In this document: positions 35,113-44,968 of the stretch, piece after piece | Numbering within the stretch: the stretch's first letter is position 1 | How the letters are laid out: every line of letters starts with the position of its first letter | Origin: Sphingomonas sp. Leaf208 | Lineage (GTDB): Bacteria; Pseudomonadota; Alphaproteobacteria; Sphingomonadales; Sphingomonadaceae | Length of the DNA stretch: 64,000 bases | NCBI RefSeq assembly: GCF_001421415.1 | Contig: NZ_LMKH01000036.1 | Coordinates: 134,611-198,610, forward strand | Reading direction: 5' to 3' | The notes under the pieces: model-generated | Told to the model about the DNA's origin: nothing | The model's input: the letters and a program-made list of their open reading frames with translations, nothing else | The model's database searches: none | Program-made: the position numbers and the translations under genes

Positions 35113-36129
35113 TCAGGCGACCGCGGCCAGATGGACCGGGGCGTCGAAGTCGGTTGCAAGCCGCAGCGCGCCCTCGTTCGGCGGGCATTCCGCGGTATCG
35201 CCGTAGCCGTAGAACTGGCCGAGACCGATCTCGGTACGGACGTCGACCAGCGCACGGTGCGCTTCGATGAAGCGCTGCCGGACGGCGACCATCTCGAACG
35301 ACGCCTGCGATACCATCTGCAACGCGGCGGCGCCGGTGCCGAGCGGCAGGTTCGCAGCGACGCGTTGCTGCATCAGTGTCGCCATGCACGAAGCGGTGAG
35401 CATCGCCGCCTTGTCGACCGCGGCCTCTGCTTCGAGAAAGTCATTGGCTACCCTGTCGGCAGCGCGGCGGCGTTCTTTCAACATCGAAATTCCTCCCCTA
35501 GGCACCGACGTTGCGGTGCCGTGTACGGGAGCGCTCTGGTCTCGGTTCGATCGTAACAGCGTCGTCAACGTCATCGCCATGTTGACGACCGCCATCGACG
35601 TGACGGCAATCAGCCCCATGAGTGCGAGCAGTCGAAATATCCTGTCGCCGATCGAAAACCGGTTGCGCGCCACCCCCGTCGATCCGCTGCCACCGGATAG
35701 CCCGAGGAAGCGGCGAACAAACCCCCGCGGCTCGCTCTGATCACTGCTTGCAGGCTTGGAGGGGCCGGGGGGAACGTCGAGTGGTTCGGATGGTAGCCGT
35801 TCGTATGCGGCGGCCGGGTCGGACGGTGATGCTGGCTCGGCACGGGCGTCGGGGTAGGACGGAAGGCGGTCGCGGACGAGCAGGGCGTCTTCGGCCCCGC
35901 CGCGCTCGTGGTCCTGCAACCGACGGGCCGCCTCGAACCGCGTGCCGACGCCGAGGATCTGGATCGCACGCTCGATCCGCTTGTCGATCGCGGACGGCGA
36001 TACGCCGACGATCAGCGCGATCTCCTTCGAGTTGTGATGTGTCAGTACGAGCCGGAGACAGGCGCGTTGGGCTTCGGTCAACTGATCGATGCGTCCTGCG
36101 GTCATGCCGCGATGGTAGCGGGAACCCAT
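35113..36129 (-). CDS. Membrane-tethered LuxR-type HTH protein
   Basis: A 338-residue protein with an N-terminal GerE/LuxR-like helix-turn-helix (LTEAQRACLRLVLTHHNSKE and SAIDKRIERAIQILG, residues 16-60), a proline/serine-rich linker, one transmembrane helix (about 164-188), and a C-terminal domain of about 140 residues that should lie outside the membrane. It has no receiver or autoinducer domain. The layout resembles one-component membrane regulators of the ToxR/CadC style, but with a LuxR HTH. The ATG at 36129 is used; another lies at 36105. First of three co-directional genes. Confidence 0.68.
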   Translation of the reverse strand: MGSRYHRGMTAGRIDQLTEAQRACLRLVLTHHNSKEIALIVGVSPSAIDKRIERAIQILGVGTRFEAARRLQDHERGGAEDALLVRDRLPSYPDARAEPASPSDPAAAYERLPSEPLDVPPGPSKPASSDQSEPRGFVRRFLGLSGGSGSTGVARNRFSIGDRIFRLLALMGLIAVTSMAVVNMAMTLTTLLRSNRDQSAPVHGTATSVPRGGISMLKERRRAADRVANDFLEAEAAVDKAAMLTASCMATLMQQRVAANLPLGTGAAALQMVSQASFEMVAVRQRFIEAHRALVDVRTEIGLGQFYGYGDTAECPPNEGALRLATDFDAPVHLAAVA

Positions 36130-36250
36130 GACGGTTGCACCTTCCGCGTGAGAGCGGAGGAAACTGAATTACAAACCTCTGAATTGGAAAGAATTTCTGG
36201 AGCCCAGTCGACGGACAGATCCTAGTATCGGCCCAAATAGAGAGGGTGCG

Positions 36251-37123
36251 ATGATCGATGCTGCGGCAAACGCCAGGCTGGGCCTGCGCGTGGGGGAAAA
36301 GCAACGACTGAGGCGGGGCGGATTTCCACTGATTGCGGCGGCAATACTGTCCACGATGCTCACCGGTTGCGTCAATCCGGTTGGCCGTTCGCTGTACCAG
36401 CCTGCCCCGCTCGCGGCGACGCCGACATGGACCGGACGGACGCCGAGGCTAGTCGAAGCAATCGCGGCTGACGGAGTTCATTTGCAGGGCTGGTTCTGGC
36501 CGCCGGAAACACCGGGCGGCGCGGTGCTGATCTACGTTCCAGGACGCGCGGGCAATCGCGACATCTCGGCGAAGGCAGCGCAGGCCTTCGCGCGTGACGG
36601 CCGCGGCGTGCTCGTCGCGTCGTATCGCGGCTATAGGGACAATCCGGGCGTTCCGGACGAACGCGGATTGTACCAGGACGGCCGTGCGTTCGTGGATCTG
36701 GCGAAGCGGCTGGTGCCAGGCGGCAAGCGGTTCCTGTTTGGCGACGGACTTGGCGCAGCAGTGGCGCTGCACGTGGCCGCGGATCTATCGACTGGAACGA
36801 GCGTCGACGGAGTTGTGACGCTCGGCGCGTTCGACTCTTTCGCGCGGTTCGTGCCCGGCCTGGAGCGTGGCCTATATGCAGCGGCGTTCGACAATGTTGC
36901 GGCTATCCGTCGCGTGACGATGCCGGTGCTGCTGATGCACGGCCGCAAGGACGAAGTCGTGCCGTTCGCCGCGGCGGAGCGGTTGCGCGCGGCGGCTGGT
37001 GGCAAGGCGTTGGTCGTGCCGATCGATGGCGAGGCGTATCACAGCTTCGACTTGAGCCACATCGCACCGGTGGTGTGGCGTGCGCTGGACCAGATTGCGG
37101 CGGACGGGGCGGTGGCCAAGTAG
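36251..37123 (+). CDS. Alpha/beta hydrolase-fold lipoprotein lacking the nucleophile serine
   Basis: A 290-residue protein with a likely lipobox MLTGC (Cys40) after a long charged N-region, then an alpha/beta-hydrolase fold: GAVLIYVPGRAGNRD, VLVASYRGYRDNPGVPDERGLY (a BEM46/FrsA-like segment), and an elbow reading FGDGLGAA. The nucleophile position, normally Ser in G-x-S-x-G, is Gly166. The remaining triad appears intact (Asp235 in GRKDEVVP and His265 in EAYHSFDL). It may be a non-catalytic binding protein or a lost enzyme. The ATG at 36251 has GAGAGGG upstream. It stands alone and is divergent from the HTH gene. Confidence 0.72.
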   Translation: MIDAAANARLGLRVGEKQRLRRGGFPLIAAAILSTMLTGCVNPVGRSLYQPAPLAATPTWTGRTPRLVEAIAADGVHLQGWFWPPETPGGAVLIYVPGRAGNRDISAKAAQAFARDGRGVLVASYRGYRDNPGVPDERGLYQDGRAFVDLAKRLVPGGKRFLFGDGLGAAVALHVAADLSTGTSVDGVVTLGAFDSFARFVPGLERGLYAAAFDNVAAIRRVTMPVLLMHGRKDEVVPFAAAERLRAAAGGKALVVPIDGEAYHSFDLSHIAPVVWRALDQIAADGAVAK

Positions 37124-37128
37124 CGAGT

Positions 37129-37692
37129 TTAGTCGCGAGCGAAGATTTCGGTGTGGGGGATCGTCAGGTTTAGTGACGGCAAGACCACGTCGTGCGGCTG
37201 GGCGAACATGTCGTCGCGCCATGTCGTTGGTCCGAGACGCTGGACGACGCGGGTCAGTTCGTTCTCGGGGTCGGCGAAAACGATCGTGTCGACCGATGCG
37301 AGTTCGCGGTATTCGGCGAGCTTTGCGCCTTGATCTATTTTCGCGGTCGAGCCGGAGAGGACTTCGAAGATTATCCTGGGGTCGTTGAATACGCGCTGTT
37401 CTTCGCGTTCGCGAGTTGCCGGATTGCCGCAGAAGACGCTGACGTCGGGGTAGCGCAGATCGGTGTCATTGACCCGCACACCCATGTCGGAGTTGTACGC
37501 TCGGCATCCCGTACCGCGGAGCTCCCCGGCTAGGAATACAAGGATGTTGGTGGCAACCCGAGAATGGGCGGGAGTGCCGCCGGTCATCATGCGGATGACA
37601 CCGTCGACCAGCTCGAACTTGCGGTCGGTGCCGAAGTCGATTGCGAGGAACTCGTCGACCGTGATCTTCTTGTAGAGGGGATCGTGCCGCAT
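37129..37692 (-). CDS. Uma2 (DUF820) PD-(D/E)XK nuclease-like protein
   Basis: A 187-residue Uma2 family protein. It has the opening ITVDEFLAIDFGTDRKFELVDG, the central RYPDVSVFCG with the active-site aspartate, and the FEVLS motif (E-x-L/V-S) in IIFEVLSGSTAKIDQGAKLAEY followed by a helical lysine-rich segment. The fold is that of PD-(D/E)XK nucleases; the biological role is unknown and members are often numerous and solitary. Convergent with the alpha/beta hydrolase gene (5-bp gap) and separated from groEL by strong hairpins. Confidence 0.8.
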   Translation of the reverse strand: MRHDPLYKKITVDEFLAIDFGTDRKFELVDGVIRMMTGGTPAHSRVATNILVFLAGELRGTGCRAYNSDMGVRVNDTDLRYPDVSVFCGNPATREREEQRVFNDPRIIFEVLSGSTAKIDQGAKLAEYRELASVDTIVFADPENELTRVVQRLGPTTWRDDMFAQPHDVVLPSLNLTIPHTEIFARD

Positions 37693-37723
37693 GGGTGTGT
37701 TTTACCACTTGTCTGCGGACAAA

Positions 37724-37755
37724 CAAAGGGCCGGGGATTGCTCCCCGGCCCTTTG
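37724..37755. terminator. Strong bidirectional hairpin downstream of groEL
   Basis: A 13-bp perfect stem CAAAGGGCCGGGG / CCCCGGCCCTTTG with a 6-base loop. Read on the minus strand it is followed by TTTGTTTG, so it can terminate groESL. Confidence 0.7.
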
Positions 37756-37847
37756 CTTTGGTCGTCTGTTCGGAACGGAGGACCGGCGAAGCCGGCCCTT
37801 TTCGTCGGACGGGATCGGTGGCTTGCGCCGCCGACCCGCCGGCCGTT

Positions 37848-37889
37848 CTGATTTCGTGTCGGGAGGAGCGTCGCTCCTCCCGTCCGAAA

Positions 37890-37893
<4 letters not shown>
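37848..37893. terminator. Long hairpin spanning the groEL stop codon
   Basis: CTGATTTCG.GTCGGGAGGAGCG pairs with CGCTCCTCCCGTCCGAAATC and AG, about 22 bp with one offset. The stop codon of groEL (37890-37892) lies within the stem. No T tract follows. A smaller hairpin (GACCGGC/GCCGGCC) lies at 37781-37797. Confidence 0.6.
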
Positions 37894-39533
<1,640 letters not shown>

Positions 39534-39599
39534 GTCAGCTGCCCTTTCGTATAAGTTGGAAAGTCACGATAAGGTTACACCAAAGTAACCCGGCAGAAG

Positions 39600-39887
39600 T
39601 CAGCCGACGATCCCGAGGATGTCAGATTCCTTCATGATCAGAAGGTCTTCGCCGTCGACCTTGACCTCGGTGCCTGACCATTTGCCGAACAGGATCTTGT
39701 CGCCGGTCTTGACGTCGAGCGGGGTGATCGTGCCGTTCTCGGCGCGAGTGCCGGTGCCGATGGCGACGACTTCGCCTTCCTGCGGCTTTTCCTTGGCGGT
39801 ATCGGGGATGATGATGCCGCCAGCCGTCTTCTCTTCGGCTTCGAGGCGCTTCACCAGCACGCGATCATGCAACGGACGAAAGTTCAT
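39600..39887 (-). CDS. groES: Co-chaperonin GroES
   Basis: A 95-residue co-chaperonin lid. It opens MNFRPLHDRVLVKRLEAEEK, has the mobile loop KTAGGIIIPDTAKEKPQEG and ends GKWSGTEVKVDGEDLLIMKE. The ATG at 39887 matches the family; another ATG at 39896 would add MDP but is too close to AAAGGA. First gene of groESL with a CIRCE box about 35 bp upstream. Confidence 0.98.
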   Translation of the reverse strand: MNFRPLHDRVLVKRLEAEEKTAGGIIIPDTAKEKPQEGEVVAIGTGTRAENGTITPLDVKTGDKILFGKWSGTEVKVDGEDLLIMKESDILGIVG

Positions 39888-39921
39888 GGGGTCCATGTCC
39901 TTTTGGATTGTGACAGATTTC

Positions 39922-39946
39922 TGGCACTCGAGGTTATCGAGTGCCA
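39922..39946. promoter_or_regulatory. CIRCE element (HrcA operator) of groESL
   Basis: TGGCACTC-N9-GAGTGCCA with spacer GAGGTTATC, close to the consensus TTAGCACTC-N9-GAGTGCTAA. It lies 35-59 bp upstream of the groES ATG, indicating HrcA repression and heat induction. Confidence 0.93.
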
Positions 39947-40070
39947 ACGGACGGCATATGTGCCTCGGGGTGCGGCATGTCAAAGGTTCCGGGCGCGAAA
40001 TTTTTCGGGCGGGCGTGGTATTCGGGCATCGTGGCTGAGGGGGTGAGCCACCACACTGCCGAGCACTGCC

Positions 40071-40149
40071 GTTCTCCTGCGCACGCAGGAGTCCAGGGTG
40101 ACGGAGGGCGGTGCTTGCTATCCTGGGCTCCTGCGTTCGCAGGAGAACA
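40071..40149. repeat. Inverted repeat, family D (copy 1)
   Basis: GTTCTCCTGCGCACGCAGGA at the left and CTCCTGCGTTCGCAGGAGAA at the right, around a core with GGGCGGTGCTTGCTATCCTG that recurs in the other family-D copies (48327, 51901, 61561). Confidence 0.85.
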
Positions 40150-40178
40150 AGGAGAGTTGGGTCCATGCTGCCTTCTGC

Positions 40179-40275
40179 TCCCCTTCCACTTGCGGGAGGG
40201 GTTAGGGGAGGGGCTTTCCGGGCGGGGTGCTTGTGGGACTCCCCTCCCCTAACCCCTCCCGCAAGCGGGAGGGGA
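40179..40275. repeat. Inverted repeat, family E (copy 1)
   Basis: CCCCTTCCACTTGCGGGAGG GGTTAGGGGAGGGG at the left pairs with CCCCTCCCCTAACCCCTCCC GCAAGCGGGAGGGG at the right; loop about 27 bp. Second copy at 57912. Confidence 0.85.
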
Positions 40276-40378
40276 ACTGCGTGGTGGTTGGGTAGATGTG
40301 AGGGCTAGAACGCTTCCTGTGTTGGACGCGTAATACAGGGCATTTACCTGTGCGCCACGTTGCTCTAGCTCTCTTGCC

Positions 40379-42334
40379 ATGACAGATACCGCTGCGCCGT
40401 CCTACGCCCCCTCCTATGTCGACCCTGCCCGCCCGCCGCGGCGGAAATGGCGGCTCGTGCGGGGCGTGTGGAAGTTCCTTGTCGCGATCAAGGATGCGCT
40501 CGTCCTGATCGCGATGCTGTTGTTCTTCGGGCTGATCTTCGCGGCGCTCAATGCGCGGCAGAGCACGACGGCGATCAAGGACGGCGCGCTGGTGCTCGAC
40601 CTCAACGGCTCGATCGTCGAGCAGCCGGAGGAGCAAGCCGCGTTCGCAGCACTGTCGGGGCAGAGCCGGACGCGGCAGTTTCGCCTGCGCGACGTGGTGC
40701 GCTCGATCGATACCGCGCGTACCGATGCGCGCGTGAAGGTGGTCGTGCTCGATCTCGACAGCTTCGGCGGGGCCTATCCTGCGGCACTCGGCGAGGTCGG
40801 CGATGCGCTGGCGCGAGTGCGTGCGAGCGGCAAGCCGGTTCTCGCCTATGCGACCGCGTATACCGATGGCGGCTACCGCCTCGCGGCGAATGCGAGCGAG
40901 ATCTGGGTCAACACGCTGGGGGGCACGATCTTCATGGGGCCGGGCGGCAACCAGCTCTATTACAAGGGCCTGATCGACAAGCTCGGCGTCAACGCGCACG
41001 TCTACCGCGTCGGTCGCTACAAGTCGTTCGTCGAGCCTTACACGCGCGCCGACCAGAGCGAGGACGCGCGCGCCGCCAGCACCGCCCTGTATGGCACGTT
41101 GTTCGCGCAGTGGCGTGAGGCCGTCGCGAAAGCACGCCCCAAGGCGCAGATCGCGCAGTTCATGAGCGCGCCCGACAAGGTCATCCTCGCCTCGAACGGC
41201 AACATCGCCGAGGCGAACCTGCGCGCGGGCATCGTCGACAAGCTCGGCGATCGCACCAGTTTCGGGCGGCGCGTGGCGGAATATGCCGGCAGCGATGCCA
41301 CCAAGCCGGCGGGCAACTACACCGCGATCAAATACGACGCGTGGGTGAAAGCCAACCCCCTCCCGACCGCGGGCGATTCGATCGGCGTGCTGACGATCGC
41401 CGGCGAGATCGTCGACGGCGAGAGCGGCCCCGGCAAGGCGGCGGGCAAGACGATCGAGAAGGCGGTGCTCGACGGGCTCGCCAAGAAGACGCTGAAGGCG
41501 CTGGTGGTACGCGTCGATTCGCCGGGTGGATCGGTGATGGCGTCGGAGCAAATCCGGCTCGCGATCCTCGAAGCCAAGCGGCAGAAGCTGCCCGTCGTCG
41601 TGTCGATGGGCGGGCTGGCCGCGAGCGGTGGATACTGGGTGTCGACGCCGGCCGACGTGATCTTTGCCGAACCCGGCACGATCACCGGCTCGATCGGCAT
41701 CTTCGGCGTGATCCCGACCTTCGAGAACGCGCTCGCCAAGATCGGCGTGACCAGCGACGGCGTGAAAACCACGCCGCTGTCGGGCCAGCCCGACATCACC
41801 GGCGGCACCACGCCGATGTTCGACGCGATCGCGCAGGCGGGGATCGAGAACGGCTATCGCCAGTTCGTCTCGCGCGTGGCGGCATCGCGGAAGATGACGC
41901 CGGCGCGGGTCGACGAGATCGGCCAGGGCCGCGTCTGGGACGGCGGCACCGCGCGCCAGATTGGGCTCGTCGACCGGTTCGGCACGCTCAAGGACGCGAT
42001 CGACGAGGCTGCCAAGCGCGCCAAGCTCGATCCGGCGAAGGTGCATGCCGAGTATCTGGAGAAGAAGCCGGGCTTCCTCGCGACGATCGCGCAGGATCTG
42101 GGCAATGACGGCGACGACGATGCCGCAGACGGGGCCGGCGGCGGCGATGCGTTCGCACACGTCGCAGCGGACCGACGCCAGATGCTCGCGCGGGCGGTCG
42201 GCGACATGAAGCGGCTAGCGACGTCGGGCTCGATCCAGGCGCGCTGCCTCGAGTGCGGCGGAATGGGGCCAACGAGTGCGGGTATCGGCGATGCCAAGCT
42301 GCTCGACCTGCTGCTGGCGCGGATCGGGTTCTGA
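40379..42334 (+). CDS. sppA: Signal peptide peptidase SppA (67 kDa type)
   Basis: A 651-residue membrane serine protease that degrades cleaved signal peptides. One N-terminal transmembrane helix (about residues 37-60) is followed by two ClpP-like halves. The catalytic lysine is in GRYKSFVEPYTRADQS of the first half and the catalytic serine in VSMGGLAASGGYWVS of the second. Length is close to E. coli SppA (618), with an extra C-terminal tail containing CLECGGMG. The tail could bind metal, but only two cysteines are visible. The stop overlaps the acetyltransferase start by 1 bp. Confidence 0.93.
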   Translation: MTDTAAPSYAPSYVDPARPPRRKWRLVRGVWKFLVAIKDALVLIAMLLFFGLIFAALNARQSTTAIKDGALVLDLNGSIVEQPEEQAAFAALSGQSRTRQFRLRDVVRSIDTARTDARVKVVVLDLDSFGGAYPAALGEVGDALARVRASGKPVLAYATAYTDGGYRLAANASEIWVNTLGGTIFMGPGGNQLYYKGLIDKLGVNAHVYRVGRYKSFVEPYTRADQSEDARAASTALYGTLFAQWREAVAKARPKAQIAQFMSAPDKVILASNGNIAEANLRAGIVDKLGDRTSFGRRVAEYAGSDATKPAGNYTAIKYDAWVKANPLPTAGDSIGVLTIAGEIVDGESGPGKAAGKTIEKAVLDGLAKKTLKALVVRVDSPGGSVMASEQIRLAILEAKRQKLPVVVSMGGLAASGGYWVSTPADVIFAEPGTITGSIGIFGVIPTFENALAKIGVTSDGVKTTPLSGQPDITGGTTPMFDAIAQAGIENGYRQFVSRVAASRKMTPARVDEIGQGRVWDGGTARQIGLVDRFGTLKDAIDEAAKRAKLDPAKVHAEYLEKKPGFLATIAQDLGNDGDDDAADGAGGGDAFAHVAADRRQMLARAVGDMKRLATSGSIQARCLECGGMGPTSAGIGDAKLLDLLLARIGF

Positions 42335-42921
42335 TGGCTGTGACCGCAACTGGCAACGGCGGCGGGATCGTCATCCGGGCGGCGGTGCCGGAGGATGCCG
42401 CGTCGATCGCAGCGATCTATGCGCCGCACGTGCTGGTGGGCACGGTGTCGTTCGAGACCGAGGCGCCGGATGCGCGACAGATGCGCGCGCGGATGGCGGC
42501 GTCGGACGGGCTGTACCCGTGGCTGGTCGCGACGATCGGCTCCGAGGGTGGCGTGCTGGCGTATGCCTATGCGTCCGCGTTCCACAAGCGCGAGGCGTAC
42601 CGGTTCGCGTGCGAGACGACGATCTATGTCGCGGACGCGGCGCAGCGCCAGGGTGCGGGGCGGCTATTGTACGAGGCGCTGATCGATACGCTGCGGGCTC
42701 AGGGGTTCACGCAGGCGATCGGGGCGATCGCGCTGCCGAACGATTCGTCGATCAAGCTGCATGAGGCGGTCGGGTTTCGGCGGGCCGGGGTGTACCGCGA
42801 GGTCGGGTACAAGAATGGGCAATGGATCGATGTCGGGCATTGGCAGTGCGAGCTGAACGAACCGGCGGTGCCGCCGGTGGAGCCGAAGCGGTTTGCGGAT
42901 GTTGGGGTTGTGCGGGGGTAG
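42334..42921 (+). CDS. GNAT N-acetyltransferase, phosphinothricin/methionine sulfoximine type
   Basis: A 195-residue GNAT protein resembling the Pat/Bar/YncA group. It has the IRAAVPEDAASIAAIYAPHV opening, VSFETEAPDARQMRARM (a segment typical of this group), the acetyl-CoA loop RQGAGRLLYEALID (Q/R-x-x-G-x-G/A), and VGFRRAGVYREVGYKNGQWIDV near the end, again typical of phosphinothricin acetyltransferases. It would acetylate an amino acid analogue or methionine derivative. The ATG at 42334 overlaps the sppA stop (TGATG). Confidence 0.85.
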   Translation: MAVTATGNGGGIVIRAAVPEDAASIAAIYAPHVLVGTVSFETEAPDARQMRARMAASDGLYPWLVATIGSEGGVLAYAYASAFHKREAYRFACETTIYVADAAQRQGAGRLLYEALIDTLRAQGFTQAIGAIALPNDSSIKLHEAVGFRRAGVYREVGYKNGQWIDVGHWQCELNEPAVPPVEPKRFADVGVVRG

Positions 42922-42961
42922 AGCTTCCGCGCCTCACTATAGAAGGCTCGCGCGAACACTC

Positions 42962-43070
42962 ACACCACCCCGGCGGAGGCCGGGGCCCAATTGGTGAGGT
43001 TGTAGTAACGTAGCGCGGTCCGTCGTTAGCAACGTCCCCCAATTGGGCCCCGGCCTTCGCCGGGGTGGTG
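42962..43070. repeat. REPIN-like inverted repeat, family A (copy 5)
   Basis: Perfect arms ACACCACCCCGGCGGAGGCC to complement CGGGGTGGTG, core about 45 bp. It lies downstream of the acetyltransferase gene. Confidence 0.9.
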
Positions 43071-43162
43071 GCGGTGTTGGGAGGCGCTTTCTCCAATGAG
43101 CAGAGATAAGGCCGACGAGTGGTAACTGTCGGTTCAAGCTCAACGGACCGCCCTCTCCTTCT

Positions 43163-43217
43163 TGTTCTCCCGCGAAGGCGGGAGCCCAGACTGGGTCCCC
43201 GCCTTCGCGGGGAAACA
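43163..43217. repeat. Short inverted repeat, family C (copy 3)
   Basis: TGTTCTCCCGCGAAGGCGGG AGCCCAGACTGGGTCCCC then GCCTTCGCGGGGAAACA. Same type as 19658. Confidence 0.85.
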
Positions 43218-43235
43218 TAGTAAAGGTCGGCGAAG

Positions 43236-43985
43236 TTAGCGGCGGCCACCGTACGCAGGCAGCGCTAGATGAAAGCGGATCGCAGCAGCTCTGAGTGTAA
43301 ACCCTGCACTCGCCGCGATCACCGCCGCCAAAGCCAGCGGCACGCCCAGCAACACCAGCCCGACATAACTCGCCGCCGCCAGCGCTGCTGCCGTCACGTA
43401 CAGTTCGGGTCGCATTAGGATCGACGGCTCGCCCGCCAGCACGTCGCGGATGATGCCGCCGACGCAGGCGGTCATCACCCCCATCAGCGCCGCGGGCACC
43501 GGTGGTACGCCGTAGCCGAGCGCCTTCGCCGCGCCGTACACCGCGTACGCCGCGAGCCCGACCGCGTCGAACCAGCCAAGCGCCTCGTCCTTCCACCATC
43601 GCTCGGGCGTCACCCAGATCAGCAGCGCTACGCCCAGGCACACGCTCGCGGCGCGCGCGTCGTGCACCCAGAACACCGGCGCGCCGATCAGCAGGTCGCG
43701 CACCGTGCCGCCGCCGACGCCGGTGATCAGCCCGAAGAACACGAGCGTCACGAACGTCTGACCGCGCTTCGCCGCCGCCAGCGCACCCGACGCGGCGAAC
43801 ACCGCAAGCCCGGCCAAGTCGAACCACGGTGCGGCGACGGGGAGGATCTCGACGGGCAAGGGCACGGGCAACATCGCGGCGGCGTAACCGGCCTGCCATC
43901 CAGCGTAAAGCGGGACCGCGGAATGATGCCCGTCGGCTGTTGATAGCAACGCCCCGATGCCGGCCGCGAAGATGAACGCCAGCAT
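43236..43985 (-). CDS. TRIC-family (UPF0126) cation channel protein
   Basis: A 249-residue membrane protein with two TRIC/UPF0126 repeats of three helices each. Each repeat carries the glycine-rich bend and conserved arginine: ITGVGGGTVRDLLIG and MTACVGGIIRDVLAG. Bacterial TRIC proteins form trimeric, potassium-permeable channels. The N-terminal 37 residues before MLPVPLPVEILPVAAPW are less conserved, so the true start could be internal. Convergent with the acetyltransferase gene; its end is followed by repeats. Confidence 0.88.
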   Translation of the reverse strand: MLAFIFAAGIGALLSTADGHHSAVPLYAGWQAGYAAAMLPVPLPVEILPVAAPWFDLAGLAVFAASGALAAAKRGQTFVTLVFFGLITGVGGGTVRDLLIGAPVFWVHDARAASVCLGVALLIWVTPERWWKDEALGWFDAVGLAAYAVYGAAKALGYGVPPVPAALMGVMTACVGGIIRDVLAGEPSILMRPELYVTAAALAAASYVGLVLLGVPLALAAVIAASAGFTLRAAAIRFHLALPAYGGRR

Positions 43986-44070
43986 GAACGCGGTGTTGTT
44001 TTTGGTTCATGCAACTGGCGCTATAGCGGCTTCGTTATACCAGCAGATCAATTCACTAGGGAGTTACATC

Positions 44071-44376
44071 ATGCGTAAGTTCGTTTTGGCCATGGGCCTC
44101 AGCGCAATGGTCCTGCCGACCGTCCTCGTTCCCGTGTCGGCCGCCGATGCGCGCGATCGTCGCGAATGGCGTGGTCGTGACGGCCGCGTCTACTGCAAGA
44201 AGAACAACGGCACGACCGGCACGATCATCGGCGGCGTCGGTGGCGCACTGCTCGGCCGCACGGTCGACACCCGCGGCGACCGCACGGTCGGCACGCTGGG
44301 CGGCGCCGTCCTCGGTGGACTCGCCGGTCGCGCGATCGACAAGGGCACGAGCAACAACAACCGTCGTTGCCGCTAA
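44071..44376 (+). CDS. Exported glycine-zipper protein
   Basis: A 101-residue protein with a signal peptide (MRKFVLAMGLSAMVLPTVLV, cut near VSAADA), a basic YCKKNNGT segment and a glycine-zipper domain (IIGGVGGALLG and LGGAVLGGLAGRAID). Such proteins (Glycine zipper 2TM type) associate with membranes or peptidoglycan; no specific function is known. The ATG at 44071 is preceded by AGGGAG. A rho-independent terminator follows at 44426. Confidence 0.8.
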   Translation: MRKFVLAMGLSAMVLPTVLVPVSAADARDRREWRGRDGRVYCKKNNGTTGTIIGGVGGALLGRTVDTRGDRTVGTLGGAVLGGLAGRAIDKGTSNNNRRCR

Positions 44377-44425
44377 CACTCATCGGCTAAATCAATGCCG
44401 CTATTTCGGTAGTTGCGCGTTGTGG

Positions 44426-44460
44426 AAAGGCGTCGTGGGAAACCGCGACGCCTTTTTTCT
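44426..44460 (+). terminator. Rho-independent terminator
   Basis: Stem AAAGGCGTCG / CGACGCCTTT with a 10-base loop followed by TTT. It ends the glycine-zipper transcript before the osmC-like gene. Confidence 0.85.
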
Positions 44461-44482
44461 TGTCCGATAAGGGATCAAAACG

Positions 44483-44911
44483 ATGACCACACGCAGCGGT
44501 TCGGCAAAGTATGAAGGCCTCGGCAAGAGCGGCAAGGGCCATGTCTCGACGCAGTCGGGCGTGCTGTCCGACAGCCCGTACGGCTTCAACACGCGGTTCG
44601 AGAACGAGCCCGGCACCAATCCCGAAGAGCTGATCGCGGCCGCGCACGCGTCGTGCTTCACGATGGCGCTGAGCTTCGCGCTCGCGGGCAAGGGGTATGA
44701 GGCCGGCACGCTCGAGACGTCCGCCAAGGTGACGCTCGACAAGGATGGCGACGGGTTCAAGATCACCAAGTCGGCGCTGACGCTGAACGCGAAGGTCGAT
44801 GGCATCTCGAAGGAGGAGTTCGAGGCGATCGCCGCGGATGCCAAGGCGAACTGCCCGGTGTCGAAGGTGCTTAACGCCGAGATCACGCTGGAGCACAACC
44901 TCGCCGCATAA
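44483..44911 (+). CDS. OsmC-family peroxiredoxin
   Basis: A 142-residue OsmC/Ohr-like protein reducing organic hydroperoxides. The two redox cysteines are in AAAHASCFTMALSFAL and DAKANCPVSKVLNAEI, as in OsmC, and the start GSAKYEGLGKSGKG and NTRFENEPGTNPEELIAAAH (catalytic region with E and R) are typical. The OsmC branch is preferred over Ohr on the DG/NPEEL pattern. Followed closely by a terminator. Confidence 0.92.
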   Translation: MTTRSGSAKYEGLGKSGKGHVSTQSGVLSDSPYGFNTRFENEPGTNPEELIAAAHASCFTMALSFALAGKGYEAGTLETSAKVTLDKDGDGFKITKSALTLNAKVDGISKEEFEAIAADAKANCPVSKVLNAEITLEHNLAA

Positions 44912-44935
44912 CGGCAGGTAGGTTTCGCAATCAGG

Positions 44936-44966
44936 AGGGCCCGGTGGAAACGCCGGGCCCTTCTTG
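44936..44966. terminator. Rho-independent terminator
   Basis: GGGCCCGG / CCGGGCCC with loop TGGAAACG, followed by TTCTT. Shared by the osmC-like gene and the convergent small membrane gene. Confidence 0.8.
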
Positions 44967-44968
44967 CG

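Larger units (their letters stand above)
39888..40378. other. Gene-free region between groES and sppA
   Basis: Holds the CIRCE box and groESL promoter at the left, then a family-D repeat and a family-E repeat, then about 100 bp that must contain the sppA promoter. No credible ORF or RNA gene seen. Confidence 0.7.
42922..43235. other. Gene-free region between two convergent genes
   Basis: Filled by a family-A repeat (42962-43070) and a family-C repeat (43163-43217); nothing else recognised. Confidence 0.7.

Noticed and set aside
40071..40275. Regularly spaced GC-rich repeats as a CRISPR array
   Set aside because: The units are inverted pairs with single spacers, not direct repeats with many similar-length spacers, and no cas genes are present.
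40202..42160. A 652-codon open frame antisense to sppA, and similar long antisense frames at 17453-19327, 26314-27870, 37695-39188 and 14039-15868
   Set aside because: In GC-rich DNA the antisense of real genes is often open. These translate to low-complexity Arg/Ala/Asp/His-rich sequences without motifs, while the opposite strand encodes recognised proteins.
42253..42333. Acetyltransferase starting at 42253
   Set aside because: The frame there overlaps the end of sppA; the ATG at 42334 overlapping the sppA stop is the standard coupled arrangement.
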